Part shown: piece after piece, positions 46,569-59,100 of the stretch
Numbering within the stretch: the first letter of the stretch is position 1
Layout: every line of letters begins with the position of its first letter
From: Styela clava
Lineage: Eukaryota; Chordata; Ascidiacea; Stolidobranchia; Styelidae
DNA length: 64,000 bases
Reading direction: 5' to 3'
NCBI RefSeq assembly: GCF_964204865.1
Contig: NC_135258.1
Location: 7,617,001 to 7,681,000 of the forward strand
Notes under the pieces: generated by a model
Database searches by the model: none
Seen by the model: only the letters and a program-made list of their open reading frames with translations
What the model was told of the DNA's origin: nothing
Position numbers and translations under genes: made by a program

Positions 46569-48152
46569 CGGCCAAATTTTCGGTATCGGTGGTGTATCGG
46601 TATCGATTAAATGAATACCGGTATTTCCGATATATTTATCTTTCTTGATATGATTCAGAATGTTTTAACAAATGAGTTGGAAAACCGATGTTCAAATTAT
46701 CTCTTTGCTTTGAGGGATCGTGAGCTAATGCACGAACCCACCCCCCTGCGAGTAAAAAGGAAATAGGATTTTGACATGTTCTTAGCTATTTATCAGTCAA
46801 ACGCTCAACTAAATTGGGTATTTTCGCTGCCAAATAATTTTATTGACATTTTTAATAATAATAGTATATAATTATGAATAAATATATCAATCGAATATTA
46901 GTGGATTTTCTAATGTGGGAAATATTAAATATGTCGTTATATTGACACAAAATCTTGCGCACGTAACTCAATGTATCAATTTGATAAGATAAGTAGGCTT
47001 AACATTCATTTATTTTACCACCTTGGTAGCCAAACTTTATGAGCCTGGATGGTCATACACATTGATTATTTCGTATACTTTCTAAAATATTTTCGATATT
47101 GGAATTTCGAACACATAGTAAAATCCCCCACATAAATACTATTCACTTTTTTTCAAATCCAGGGACATAGAAATTCGGCTTTGATAATGTTAGCATTGTA
47201 AAGCAGTCATAAGGCATGTGTGATATAAATGAAATTGTGATTTTCTTGCTTCTAAGAAAGGAGACTCAATGAGCATTACAGTATTTATACTTATGAATTG
47301 TGATGTTAACTGACAAACACAAAAAAAAACTCTAGACCCAGTTTTAAATCATACAGAAAAATTAAAATCTTTATTAACAGCACACTCACTTTTCGGCACG
47401 GTTTCAAACTCTGAATGTTTATCGTCAAGCGTGAGTGTATTTTAATGCATCAATATCGTTAAGCTAAATCTCGACACTAATATCTGTCTACACAGGTATT
47501 AAATTGTGTTTCCCACACAATTTCCTCATAGATTTATTGCCGTGCCCGCCCAGACCATCTCGAAATATACGATAATAACTGTAAAATACTAAAAAATAGT
47601 GAAATCAAATACATCATCGACGTGTTATAGGTATTTCTTGTCGGCGCTGATTGAAATTCTTTCATGTCGTCTGTAATTCATTGTCGCGACGCACGATTAC
47701 GATGAAATACAGAACAAAATATATATATGTGAAAGGTTTACAATTAAAACGAGGATGACGGCGCTAAGATCTGTGAGCGATATTCGATATTCTTATAAAC
47801 ACGAAAAACGATATTCGAAGGTCGCGATACTAATATTAAATTCAAAGTGGACCTCCCTGCCTATGAGTTTTTTAATTTAACACCGAGATTACTAGCTTCA
47901 GTACACAATGCATCTAAATCAATTACCGCATCAGAATCCCAAACATCATTTCTTATGATGTATTATTTCCCTTTTTCAATCTGAAATAATGTGTAGTATG
48001 AATAATGTACAAAGACTGCCCTGCACACTTGAGGTAATAAATACATAGTATCGGTATCGGAAATATCGACTTTTTTTGTAATATCGGTTTTGGCGTTCTT
48101 AGTTGGTATCGGTATCGGTATCGGCGACAAAAGTGGTATCGGTGCATCTCTA
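46569..48152. mobile_element. hAT-like element, 1.58 kb, inserted in the SINE B box
   Basis: Flanked by a perfect 8-bp duplication cttagaat (46561-46568 and 48153-48160). Both ends are rich in GGTATCGGT/TATCGG motifs; the right terminus is the complement of TAGAGATGCACCGATACC, a hAT-like start, while the left terminus is degenerate. The interior is AT-rich without a transposase frame. Removing it rejoins the SINE. Confidence 0.85.
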
Positions 48153-48385
48153 CTTAGAATCTCGTGTAGAGTGAGTATGTGCGAGAGGACTGTTGGTCTC
48201 CTCAACTCCGCAGGGTCGGTTACGGCTTCATACACCATCAGCTTCATGCATCTCAAAATCAATAACTGGCAAACTATGCATATACCCGACGGGTAATCGG
48301 AAGAGAGGTCGCGTTACTCTATGTGATTGAGGCGTGTTCTCGACTTTCCTCGCATCTGGATAAATGAAAAATCTATCCTAATACG
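48153..48385 (+). mobile_element. SINE copy 2, right part (split)
   Basis: Continues the SINE from the B box: 'cttagaatctcgtg' corresponds to 'ggttcgaatcccgtg' in copy 1. The body shares 'gtcggttacggcttcat', 'gagaggtcgcgtt' and the tail near 'tctatcctaat'. Confidence 0.75.
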
Positions 48386-48789
48386 CATTTATGACTTATA
48401 CCAGAGCTTTCATTTGTCCTTACCGGAATACGAATGAATGGCTAGATATAGCGATCTATTTGAAGTCCTTATTAAATTTTGGATTAATGTAGGGCTACCA
48501 TATTTTTGTGACTTCAAATCGGGACGCCTCGAAAGGCAACGACCCCTTAGCTGTGATTTTATAACTTCACATTTCCGATTTTACTACATAGGCCATAGGC
48601 TTAGGCTACATTCCTACAATTAAAGCTGTCTCGGCTGTCTTCATTGACCATATTGTTATCGAAATTTCATGCGCATATTCTCTGTCCAAATATCGGATTC
48701 AGTTCGAAAAATAAGTAGGGAATTGACGTTAACGATACCGGTACAAATAATTCGAATTTAGACTAATTAGTATTGGTTTTACATGCGAT

Positions 48790-48870
48790 TCGTCTGCCAT
48801 CAATGGGAATCGAACGCATTCACCTTCAGTAAGTAGGCTACAACAGTAACGAGAACATGTTTGTGTATTA
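48790..48870 (-). repeat. Possible tRNA-like relic
   Basis: The minus strand has a B-box-like GCGTTCGATTCCCATTG. No A box or cloverleaf could be assembled, so this is more likely another SINE remnant than a tRNA gene. Confidence 0.2.
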
Positions 48871-49462
48871 TGCTGGAAAAGCGGGACTTTTGACTGACTT
48901 ATCGGGACGGCGGGACAAAACGCTATAAAGCGGGACTGTCCCGCCTAAAGCGGGACGTATGGTAAGCCTAGATTAATGTAATGAACACCAAAATCAATAT
49001 TTGATAAAACGTATAAAATACGAGGAAAGTCACTTCATGTGAGATGATAAGGTCAACCCAATCCTACAAACTATCCGTTTATTTGGCAGTATATAAGTAG
49101 TTTTATTATTTTTAAATAAACAGTATAATAACAGAACAGTAGATTCAGAAAGAAATGATAATAGTGTACATATAGTGCAATTCAGCAAGATAGAAAATAC
49201 GAATAATAAATAAAATACCAGAATAACAAGAGAGCAAAGTACAAATATGCGGAGATAGAAATCATAGTAGCCTACCGTTAAGCACTAGTTTGTCAAGGGC
49301 GATTGGTGAAGAATCAATCGCCATGTTTTTCCGACGGCAGTCTGCTGGACGTAACAGAATTGAATTCATGTTCATATATTTGTGCATTACTCTTTAGTAT
49401 TTGAAAATATGATTTATACAAAAAGCAGCTCGACATAAATGTTACTTGAATATTCATATAAT

Positions 49463-52400
49463 TTACAACTCCTCAGCAGAAGGATCTTCCCATGGCGTTG
49501 GAAAATCAACATTGGGATCGTCAAATCTTCGTCGCTTAGACTTTTCTGGATTTTTGACGATGCAATGTGGATTTATTCCGGATTCGTAAGGACCTATAGA
49601 CAGAAAAGGTTTGTTTTAATTATTGTAACATTTTATGAAAATATCATCCCGCTGCTATTCTAGAGTTAACAGGAGAGCTATGCTCAAATATATGGACACG
49701 TAGAGTCACATAATTTTGATGACGTCATAGCAAAAAAAAAAGTAATAGCCTTCTGGAACAAATTTTTATCTTTAACCACTGAAAATTTCAAAGCAATTGG
49801 TCCAGTATTCGAGGAGAAAAGCCATTTCTTCAAAACGTGTTGATGGAGACAAATAATAACAATAACAACAAAATTTTGAAACGATCGTTATGTCCACTAC
49901 GTGTCCAATAAACAGACACGGAGTACCGTATTGTACGGACCATCAGACGCATTTTAAATCCCATTTTTTGTAGTGCTTTATGCTTTGTTGCCAACACTCA
50001 GAAACAGATCTGGTTGCGTGTTATAGGCCCTCGTGCCTTATGTATAAAAGGCAATCTCAGTGGTTCATTGACAGTGCGCCGTATGTGGAATTGCGCATGT
50101 TGATGATTTTTATTCTAACAAAGATTTCTCCGAACGGTAATCAATATAATTTAGCAAGTTCTCTCACCAGTGCAAGCAGCAAAATTGATCATATGTGCAA
50201 CATAATTTTGCTCGTGCACTCCTGTTATCATGTGCGACATTGGACCACTTGCGAAAGCGACCACATCTTCTGAACTGTGCGATTCGGCATGTAGTGGAAT
50301 GGCCGATTGAAACTTGTGTCCTTTGTCAGCTGAAATTATAACAAATCATTATAAATTATTTTCCGATTTGAAAACAACTGCAAGTTTTTGTAGTTATTAT
50401 ATTCTTGTTCACTTAATAACAAAGATGTTAATTTTTGTATATTGTTAATATCTGAGATATTTTTCACAAGGAATCATTACATAACCTTCAGGCCAGCCTA
50501 ATGCCGATTTGTTAGTTCTACTTTTTTACTTATCTTTTGCTATTTGAACTTACCGGCATTTTGCCGAAGAACGTTCGGCCTTCCTCTAGGTGAAAAACCT
50601 CCTGCGCCATTTGCGTATCCACTAGTTGTGTAGAATTTTCCATCTAATGCTTTTGCCGGTCGTTTATTGCTTGGTGCCAGGCCTGAATGAGGAAAATAGG
50701 ATTTGCATTTAATAAAATGGCACTAGTTTTAGTTACTAATTATTTTAGGTAATTCACTGCTGAACACATCAATTTTGATGTCGCTGACACGATGACTTTA
50801 TGTCTTTCGCGACTCCTCGTTAATTGCGGTCGAAATATTGTGTATCTATTATTTTTTGCAATTGATTTATCTTTTGCTGTTTGATTGTACAATATTTCAT
50901 GCACGACAAAAATGAATTTCTGAATCTAATGGACAATTTATTTTTTTTTCATTTTTTTTATACTTGTCTTTAGCGAACGCGAGGCGTTTGCTATTCCACG
51001 GAATCCATAACACTAACATTGAATCTTCCCTAACTTAAATCTAGCATATGAACAAGCTTGCAAGTAAAGACATTATTCTCTGGATAGAATGGCAAATGTT
51101 ATTGACAATTTAAAGTAGAAACTACTTACCTAAAATTGGATTTCCTCTCTTGGCCGTACCACCGCCGATCGTAAAAACATGCCCATGATCAGCTGTCGCA
51201 ATTATCAATGTATCGGAATCTGATGTAAGATCCTGTGCAACCTTTTTCGGAGATTAAAAAAGAATTATTAATTTCATTCTTACAAAGAAAAGATAAGTCG
51301 CGATGATATTGTAATAACTTGTGAATGTAAATCAATGTAACTATTTGTTTATACAGTTGCAGTCCAGCGATGATTGTTGTAGCGCATTTAAAATCAGACG
51401 GCAATAATTGTTGTGCTGTAGTGTGTTGTTACTTCATCCGACTTTTTCACTCATTTTACTATCGGCCCGCTTACTGTTAGCGTTAACAATTCGGTACGTA
51501 TTTGGTTTCTTCCCTAGCAACATTTACTTTAGATTCATTTTTAGTGTGCTTTAGATTTAAGTTGAATAAAGCCTTATATTAAGGTACTCAGTTTCTAATT
51601 CATAGCAGATAGTATGGGAGCTCAATTACTAGTATGCGGGGACAACTAAATCTAATCACGGAAATGAAATATATATATATGTACTAGTGCTAGATGCAAT
51701 AAGTTTGTGCGCTTGTCGAAAGTTGCTAAATTATAATAAGATATTACGACGCTGAATAGCAATCCCCAGCAGTCATAGCTTAAAAAGCATCCAACAATAG
51801 ATATATTTCGCCACGTTTAACTCCCATCGAATTTTAGACTGGTCGGGGGAACGAAGCTATTCGAAATTTTTCTTGCTTACTTGTCAGCTAGTTTCAGACT
51901 ATAGTTTTAGAGTTCGGACGGAAATGTTAATATTACTTCAAAAACTCAACACTTGCACTTTCATGCTGTGATATACTTTCTACTAGTCGTCTTCAATGGG
52001 CTTTCTTACCTTGACCGCCTTCTCCAATTCCATGAATTCTTCAAGGGCATAATGGGCGAGAGATTTGTGATGAGCTTTGTCCAACATCCCTGATTCGACG
52101 AGAAGAAAATATCCGTTGTCATTTTTTCGAAGAATTTTGATTGCCTGAAGAAAAATTATTCGAATGACTAATGCACCTTGGCGTATTTGTAGTACTGCCG
52201 TGGTTCAATGTGAAAATAAAGTAGCGATATAATTACAGATAACTTTTAATTTGTGCTTATGTTTAAAGCAAGTGGCCTTAGTAGTAGCGCAACTGGTAGT
52301 TAAATCGCTACTGTAGTTTTCTGTCAATCAGTAGTGAATATTTATTAAGTTTATCATTAAGTTATACTTAGGAAAAAAAGTCGAACATAAAATACTAACA

Positions 52401-55400
52401 AAAGCCGGACTTTGGGCAAACCGATATCGCAGTTGGACGAATTTACTGGCGATAGACCGACTGATAGGCGTTGGAAACCAACGTTGCTCATTGCCGCTGC
52501 TTGAGCTGGCTTTAATAAACAATTTGAAGCACTCCAGACTAAAACTAAAAACGAAAATGAACGAAACGAAAAAACTAAATTGAAAAAACTAAAGGTGTAA
52601 TTTTCATTTTATTCGTATTTTGTGTAAAACTGACTTTTTTACTGGTTTGAAAAAATTACCTTGACTTGACTATTGACTCTCAGATCATAATAGAAGGTAC
52701 CATTGTTTAATTATTTGTGGTCTTTTCGGTAAATATACAAACCTGGCGTAACATAAATATTAATTTATTTTTGATTTTTTTCTTACTTTCTCTGTCATTT
52801 CTGCTAAACTTGGTTCGCCAGCTGGGTCGGATTTTCGTTCGAGTGAGAATTGCATTTCGAATGGACTAAACAGTCCCATCAAATAATCTGTCTCATCAGG
52901 ATCGACGTCATCAAATTGTTCTTTATTCCAAACGTATCTGAATCAGAATAATTTACATTAAACCAAAAAAGGCATGACATTTCTACATCGCTATATTGTA
53001 TACACAAAAATATTCACGTCAGGTTGATGAACGTAATAGAGAAACGAAATAGAGAATTGCTGTAGTCATTTAAAACGAAAATAAATATATGGAAACCAGC
53101 GTTCGATCGCTTTAAATCTGGATCGCAAATGTATGCACGATATGTTTATAAACGATTTTCTACAATATTAATTGTTGTAGGGCATTTGAATGCCAAAGAT
53201 TTTGCGTATTTTGCAAATAAGTCAAGACTCGTGAATTTACACAAGACCTATCAACTTACTTTGCACTGGACCCAATTTTGTTTTCAAGCCATTCTTCGAT
53301 CAAGTTTTTTCCGTCTCTTCTGTCACCTCGGCTACCAGGCGATGAATATTCTTCATCCGGATATCCCACTGGTCTCATGTGAACACGACCTCCTCCCAAT
53401 ACAACCTTAAGATAAGCAGAGTTAATCAGCACTCGCCACATTTTATTGAGCAATTGTGTGAAACAACGTATAAAAATCAATTTTAGGTAAATGTGCCCAG
53501 AGAAAATTCCAACTAATCCTTTTTACTAGGAATCTGCGAAATTTTATTTCAATTTTTATTATTATATATATAGGATAGCATAGAATTTACAGGTTACCAG
53601 TCAATGTCGGGTATGACATTAGTCGGTCAAATATTTATTTTCGGAAGCATGGACTTGGAGGCTTCTTTTCAAAAGCATTTCATCTTATTGAATTCTTACG
53701 TTTATTTTTCTTCCCATGTCTACGAGCTGAGTGGCGATATCTTTGCATCCTTGTCTTTTTACTGTAGCTGACATGTAGGCATCAGAATACCAACTTCTAC
53801 TTGGTACTTTAGCATACGCTCCTGCTGGGGTCGCGTGCTGAACTCTAGTTGTTGTTACGATACCAGTTGATCTGCCTGGGAATTGAAAAAATTTGTTCAT
53901 ACAAGGTACGTGTTTATTTCGCAAATGAAAAATTATATTTATTTCGGAACGGACCACAGTCCAGCATTAAAAGTTTCTTGCGCTGAATAATTAGCCCTCT
54001 AACGTCAACCAAGAATCTTCACAAGTTAATTACGTATAAATTTCATAGAGACATTTTTGTATGACATTTTTTACACGCTTTCCAGCCTGAACAGCCTTCG
54101 CACAAGCATTCCAATGGGTAAGAAACTACTGTGTATATCTTGCAAGAACCGGTATCTTCTCGGGTCGGGACCGCCTTGCCAGTGTAGCACACCATGGGTG
54201 ACGCAGTGGGAAATTATCCCGGGATTTTAATATGAATCTTTAATATGGTCAGGTTCAACAATTGAATTCGATTTTCCTCTCAAACGCGATGCAAGTACAA
54301 ATGCCAAAGAAAATCGAGTAGTTTATGAATATTATAAACATCATATATATAATACAGGGTGATGCCAAAAAGGGGAGCCCATAGGATGTATATGTTCCAA
54401 ATGACATGGGTTTTGTTTTTTGTGCCTACCTCTGATGTACCTCTACCAAAGTCATGTCAAATTCCAATGTTTAGCTGAAAATAGCTCAAGGAATGCGCTG
54501 AAATTACGATTAGGTTTATTTTTGGCACGAGGCTTATTGTTTTACACTTTTGCTTTTGTAACACTATAAATATTGTCCATGAAATGTAGGTTTTTACGTC
54601 ACCTTTACATGGCCCGCCAGTCTAGGTGAGCAAAGTTTTTGTCCCTGGTCCAAAAACCTTGCACACCTCTGGCCTACCTATACTAGACTTCGAAAAGGTT
54701 ACAGTTTCAATACCTGCCATGGCTGCGTTTTCAAGCACTGATGCTACCGCATTTCTTTTTGCAGCATTACAATTTCCAGGCTGAACTCTCGCGCTTACTC
54801 CGAGCATAGACGATCTTGTTTTGACTCCACATAAATATGCAGTAGCTGTAGATGCACTGTCCGGTGTTTGGTGGTCAACTAAGATAAATAAATCACTTTT
54901 ATTTTTGTAAATGAAGTTTTCCAGGCCACAATTAATGAAATATGGAGAAAGTCAAATATTTTCAGTATTGCTGACTGGAGGCAGTTTCGTATCCCAGTTC
55001 TGTTTTCCGGGTCATTCCGGCCCTACATACTCGTGTCTTGTTTAGTTATATTTTTTTGTCTAGGGCAGTTTTACGAAGGTTTTCATCAGAAAATTCAACA
55101 GATTGCCCTTTTCAGACGTAATTTCCCTCTTTCCTTCATTGTTTTCGGACAGTTTTTTCATTAGGTTGGGATCGTAACCTTTCACCAAATGATATTTTTT
55201 AACGCATTTCACTAGATCTACTAACATAGAGAGTAGTATCATAATTACTTCGTACTATATTCACTTAAATTTTCATTTTGACGAGGTTTAGGTAAAGTAT
55301 ATCTCACCGCTGTATGTTTTCAACAGGCCATTGTGTGGCATCCTATCTAGTGACGTAAAGGCTTCTTCGCCATGCGCGTTCCTCCTCTCCCTTTGCCCTT

Positions 55401-56148
55401 TCAGTATTCTACCTGCAACCACTGTAGAAAGACTCATTCCATCGCCGATAAATAAAATAACATTCTTTGCCTTGTTTGTGTTCAAGTTATTGAACTTAGT
55501 GACTGTCTCTTCGACATCTGCTGCGCCCATGTTGTTCCAGTAATCTGCACTGAATTCCTTTCTGGGTAGCGGACCTGTGACAATAACGTTTTTGTTTATT
55601 GAATTTTTAAATATCCTACAATCAGTAATCCGTAATTCATTTTTTTTACATACTAAAAATAATTTTTGTACGGAGATTATATGGGAAAAAATAAAAAATA
55701 GCGTCCCAGGGCGAAGAGAGGCGCGGAAAAACAATGGTGGTTATCGGACTGCACCACCCGTGATTATTTCTAACAGTAATTGACACGCAAGTAGAAAAAA
55801 AAGTTGAAATTACATATTAATAAAAATTGCGTCAAAAAACCGACGGTAATCTGATATATATAACAACAACAAAAACACCGAGTCATACATGCAATGTTAA
55901 GACGAATAATAGAATAATATTGAATACACATTTCTCTGGGAAAGTGAAGCCGCGGGGAACCAGTGAAATGTGTATTCAATATTATTCTATTATCCGAGCA
56001 CTGGCAATATTTATTTACTGGACAAGAAGTGAGTATTAGGATTACATTTCATATTTGCTTACTAAAATACAAATATCATCATACCTTGACCAGCTGCTCC
56101 GTGGAGAAAAATCACCACGAATACCCAACATGTGGTCTTGAAAATCAT
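49463..56148 (-). CDS. Secreted alkaline phosphatase
   Basis: Eleven exons, minus strand: 56085-56148, 55308-55574, 54714-54878, 53700-53875, 53260-53405, 52787-52937, 52010-52144, 51130-51241, 50554-50682, 50168-50329, 49463-49593; 545 codons plus stop, GT-AG junctions in phase. Zn/Mg phosphomonoesterase. The signal peptide [20 protein letters not shown] is followed by FIGDGMS (metal-binding Asp66), the nucleophile Ser118 in [50 protein letters not shown] (ligands Glu, Asp, His kept in an altered context), [13 protein letters not shown] and [11 protein letters not shown] (third Zn His). After NFAACTG the C-terminus is short and charged (ending DPSAEEL), with no GPI-type hydrophobic tail. Probably secreted rather than membrane-anchored. 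Confidence 0.95.
49663..49910 (+). mobile_element. MITE-like element, family 1, copy 2
   Basis: Arms TGGACACGTAG (49693-49703) and complement (49897-49907); CRE octamer TGACGTCA at 49720-49727. Close to copy 1 at 184-460 but shorter. It lies in the intron between alkaline phosphatase exons 11 and 10. Confidence 0.75.
50765..50935 (+). mobile_element. Non-LTR retrotransposon 3'-end relic
   Basis: Aligns loosely with 63605-63755: 'tgtcgctgac', 'ttcgcgactcctcg', 'cttttgctgtt', ending 'aatttctgaatctaatgg'. The better copy ends 'gaaataaaatatctgaatctgattc', typical of LINE tails with a short repeated terminus. It lies in an alkaline phosphatase intron. Confidence 0.45.
55906..55993. repeat. Perfect 29-bp inverted repeat in alkaline phosphatase intron 1
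   Basis: Arms 55906-55934 and 55965-55993 are exact reverse complements around a 30-base GC-richer loop ('gtgaagccgcggggaacc'). RNA from either strand could form a strong hairpin. Origin and role unknown; the perfect match suggests recent origin or selection. Confidence 0.8.
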
Positions 56149-56159
56149 CTTTGGACTTG

Positions 56160-59100
56160 AGTTTTGTAATAATGAAACAGTAAAAACGTCTCTTAAACAC
56201 ACGATTTCCTCGTACTTAGCTTAAATGTGATAATTAAAAGTATAATACTGTAAGAAAAGTATCTCATAAATTGAAATATTCCGAACGAAGTATAAAATGA
56301 ATCTAGTTTAAAGTGATTTTGAAAATGTTCATGCGTTTTATCGCGGTTAGAAATCTCAATTTAAAAAAATCTGGTACGGTTCCGGAATTCATCTTATGCA
56401 CACTTACTCAATCAGAGCGTAAATATTGGTTCAAAAACCACTGAACAGGAAAGAATACGAGTGTGCGCGATTAGATATTTCCCAATAGTTTTATCTATAA
56501 CCAAACGTCAACGAAAATGGAGAAGTTAAATCAACGTCATAAAGACAAGTGAAGCTCTATTCTAAAAACAAACGCTCTATGTGTTTATTTACACAAATAA
56601 TTAGATACGCCACTGTGGAGCGCGTTAAGATTTATTCTAGACTTTTATTATCGTTCGTTCGATTACATAATTTATCGTCGATTTTTGACTATATACAGTA
56701 TGACTATTTCTTGAGGAAAGTTTTTTATTACTCATACCTCGGCGTTTACACTTCGCTTCGCATTAAACTGTGCATTATTCACTTTTACGTGGCAAAATAT
56801 TATGACATAATAGTCTGTCATTGCATGTACCGAGATCCTTTTAGTTTCGTCAGAAGATAATTCACATTTCTGTTTAGAAAACTCATACGCCAGGGCCTGA
56901 TTCACTGTACAATGCTAAATCTAAGGCTTGTTTTTGTAAGGACGATTATGGATATTAATCAGTATTTATTTTATCACCATAAAGAAAATACACTTTATGA
57001 GAACAATAGAAAGAAGAGCCTCGAGTGAAGCCTTTCAGTGTGGAAGGTGGCCCGAGAAACCAAAACTTTTTAACGAGCAGCGACACCAATGATAAAGTCT
57101 AACAGTAATTAATGAATAAAGAAAAAAAGAGTTCAGAAAAAACAAAAACGAATACATACAAATGATGGTTGATATTAATGTAGTGCTAGGTCCAGCATTG
57201 ATTGGTTGGTTAAGTTAGCCCCAACGACGAGTTTTTATAATTGTTTTCTCTGAAAATCATTTTATCGTTGCTGTTTGTACAAAATGATTTATATATCTTA
57301 GGAAACTGATGAATCCTCAACAATTTTCGCAACTAATGTAATAATAAAGATGCTAATATAATATTAAAATTACTTCTTATACTCCGCGACATGCTTCTAT
57401 AGTACAGCAACCCACAGCTAACCTGAATATAAAGAAATACCTTGTCAGTGAGTATACTTGAATTCTTCTCGACATTTATTCATAAAAGAGTCGTATGCGC
57501 ATTTTTAATGTAAGCAATTTTACCAGCACAAATAAAACATATTGGGTGACTATTATGATAAAGACACTCATATGATATTGAAATTAATTATTCTTTACCG
57601 CGACACCTTCAATAGCTTCATACAACACCCAACCTAAATCCCTTTTCTGTGCTTGAACTCCCCCTTTCTCAAATGCATCGATGAAACGATGATCGATGAA
57701 TATTTATTGATTGTTTTCAATGATCTTTCAGCAAAAATAGTTGACAAGTGTCCAACACTGACTTTGTCTAACAGGTAATGACATCTGGAGCGCAGAGCAG
57801 GTCTATAGAATGCTGATATGAAAAAATTCATCGTATTCTGTTACATTGTATAGATGACTATATTGAATGACAATCCTATAATAACATGTCACAGAAATCT
57901 ACATAGTCGTTATGCATTTCCTGTTTAAAGGGAAATAATTTCGTAAATTAAACGTTCGGGAAGAATTAGAGCATCGTTGCAAGTTGATTTCCCGTTTAGA
58001 TGGACGTCACGGCACAAATTTATCATCATTACATTTGAAAAAAATCCATGCACAAATTAATATTCGTCGCCCTTCGAGAATGGTTTTGTCATTTTATCCA
58101 CCGAGACTGAATTTACATCATAGATATGTAATGGTAACATGAAACTCCTATTTCAGTACCTAATTCTTTTAGTTTGCTTTCTAATTTGAAGAGCCCCGTT
58201 TCATTTTAAAACGTTTCAATAACACGGATAGCGAGTCGAGATATAATTATGTCAGTGGGGATTATCGCAAGCTTGATTTATCTTTTACTCGCTATGGTAA
58301 TATCTCAAGCAGATTTACAGGAGTTCGACCAGTCGCAACTCACAATATATATATATAAAGTGCTTTTTATAGTCTTCAAATTCTATATCTTAGATATTGT
58401 TAACAAAATATTCAACTCGCAGAATTCGTCGCTAACCAGATGCAAAATCTACAGAAAGGATACTAACTAACACCTGTCCGAACATTCTATTGAATTTTCT
58501 TACTTTTATTTGAACATATATTCTGTAGCGTCGGATATATATCTACCTAACTCAAATTTCATAATAGAGTAATCACTATATAAACAAGGTGGTCGCTAGA
58601 AAAGCAGAAAATTTGAAGGTTAGATGAGATCACAAATGCTTACAGGTATAGATGGATTTGGAACGATATCCCAAAGGTTAACCGTTAAAGCGCTACACGA
58701 GCTTGGACTTCTAGGTTAGGACACTGCTCTGAAGTGCGCGGACTACATTTTGAGCATCTATGAGTAGAATTAAACATATACCTTCACAAAACGTTGTTCT
58801 TTGTCAAAATAAATAGCTGTTATAAATTTTCTGTTTTTTTAGCTTCCACCCTGTATCATTACATTCATCACGAGCACCATATTAAAATTACATTATCTAG
58901 CCTGGTAATTATTCAAGCAACACCTATACAAATATTAAGTTTTTCCATCAAAAATATTTAAAAATCAGTACATCATCATCACAAACCGGAATAAATCTCT
59001 AAGTGAATATGTACATTTCGTTTGAAAATTGACTTTATATACATCTTACATGTTACGCTTTGGAGTTATTCGTAAAGTATGAGTAATCATTGCTGAATAT

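Noticed and set aside
53256..53480. Separate small minus-strand proteins at 53256-53480, 53685-53957, 54622-54807 and 55288-55734
   Set aside because: They are single exons of alkaline phosphatase extended into introns; phases join them into one 545-codon gene.
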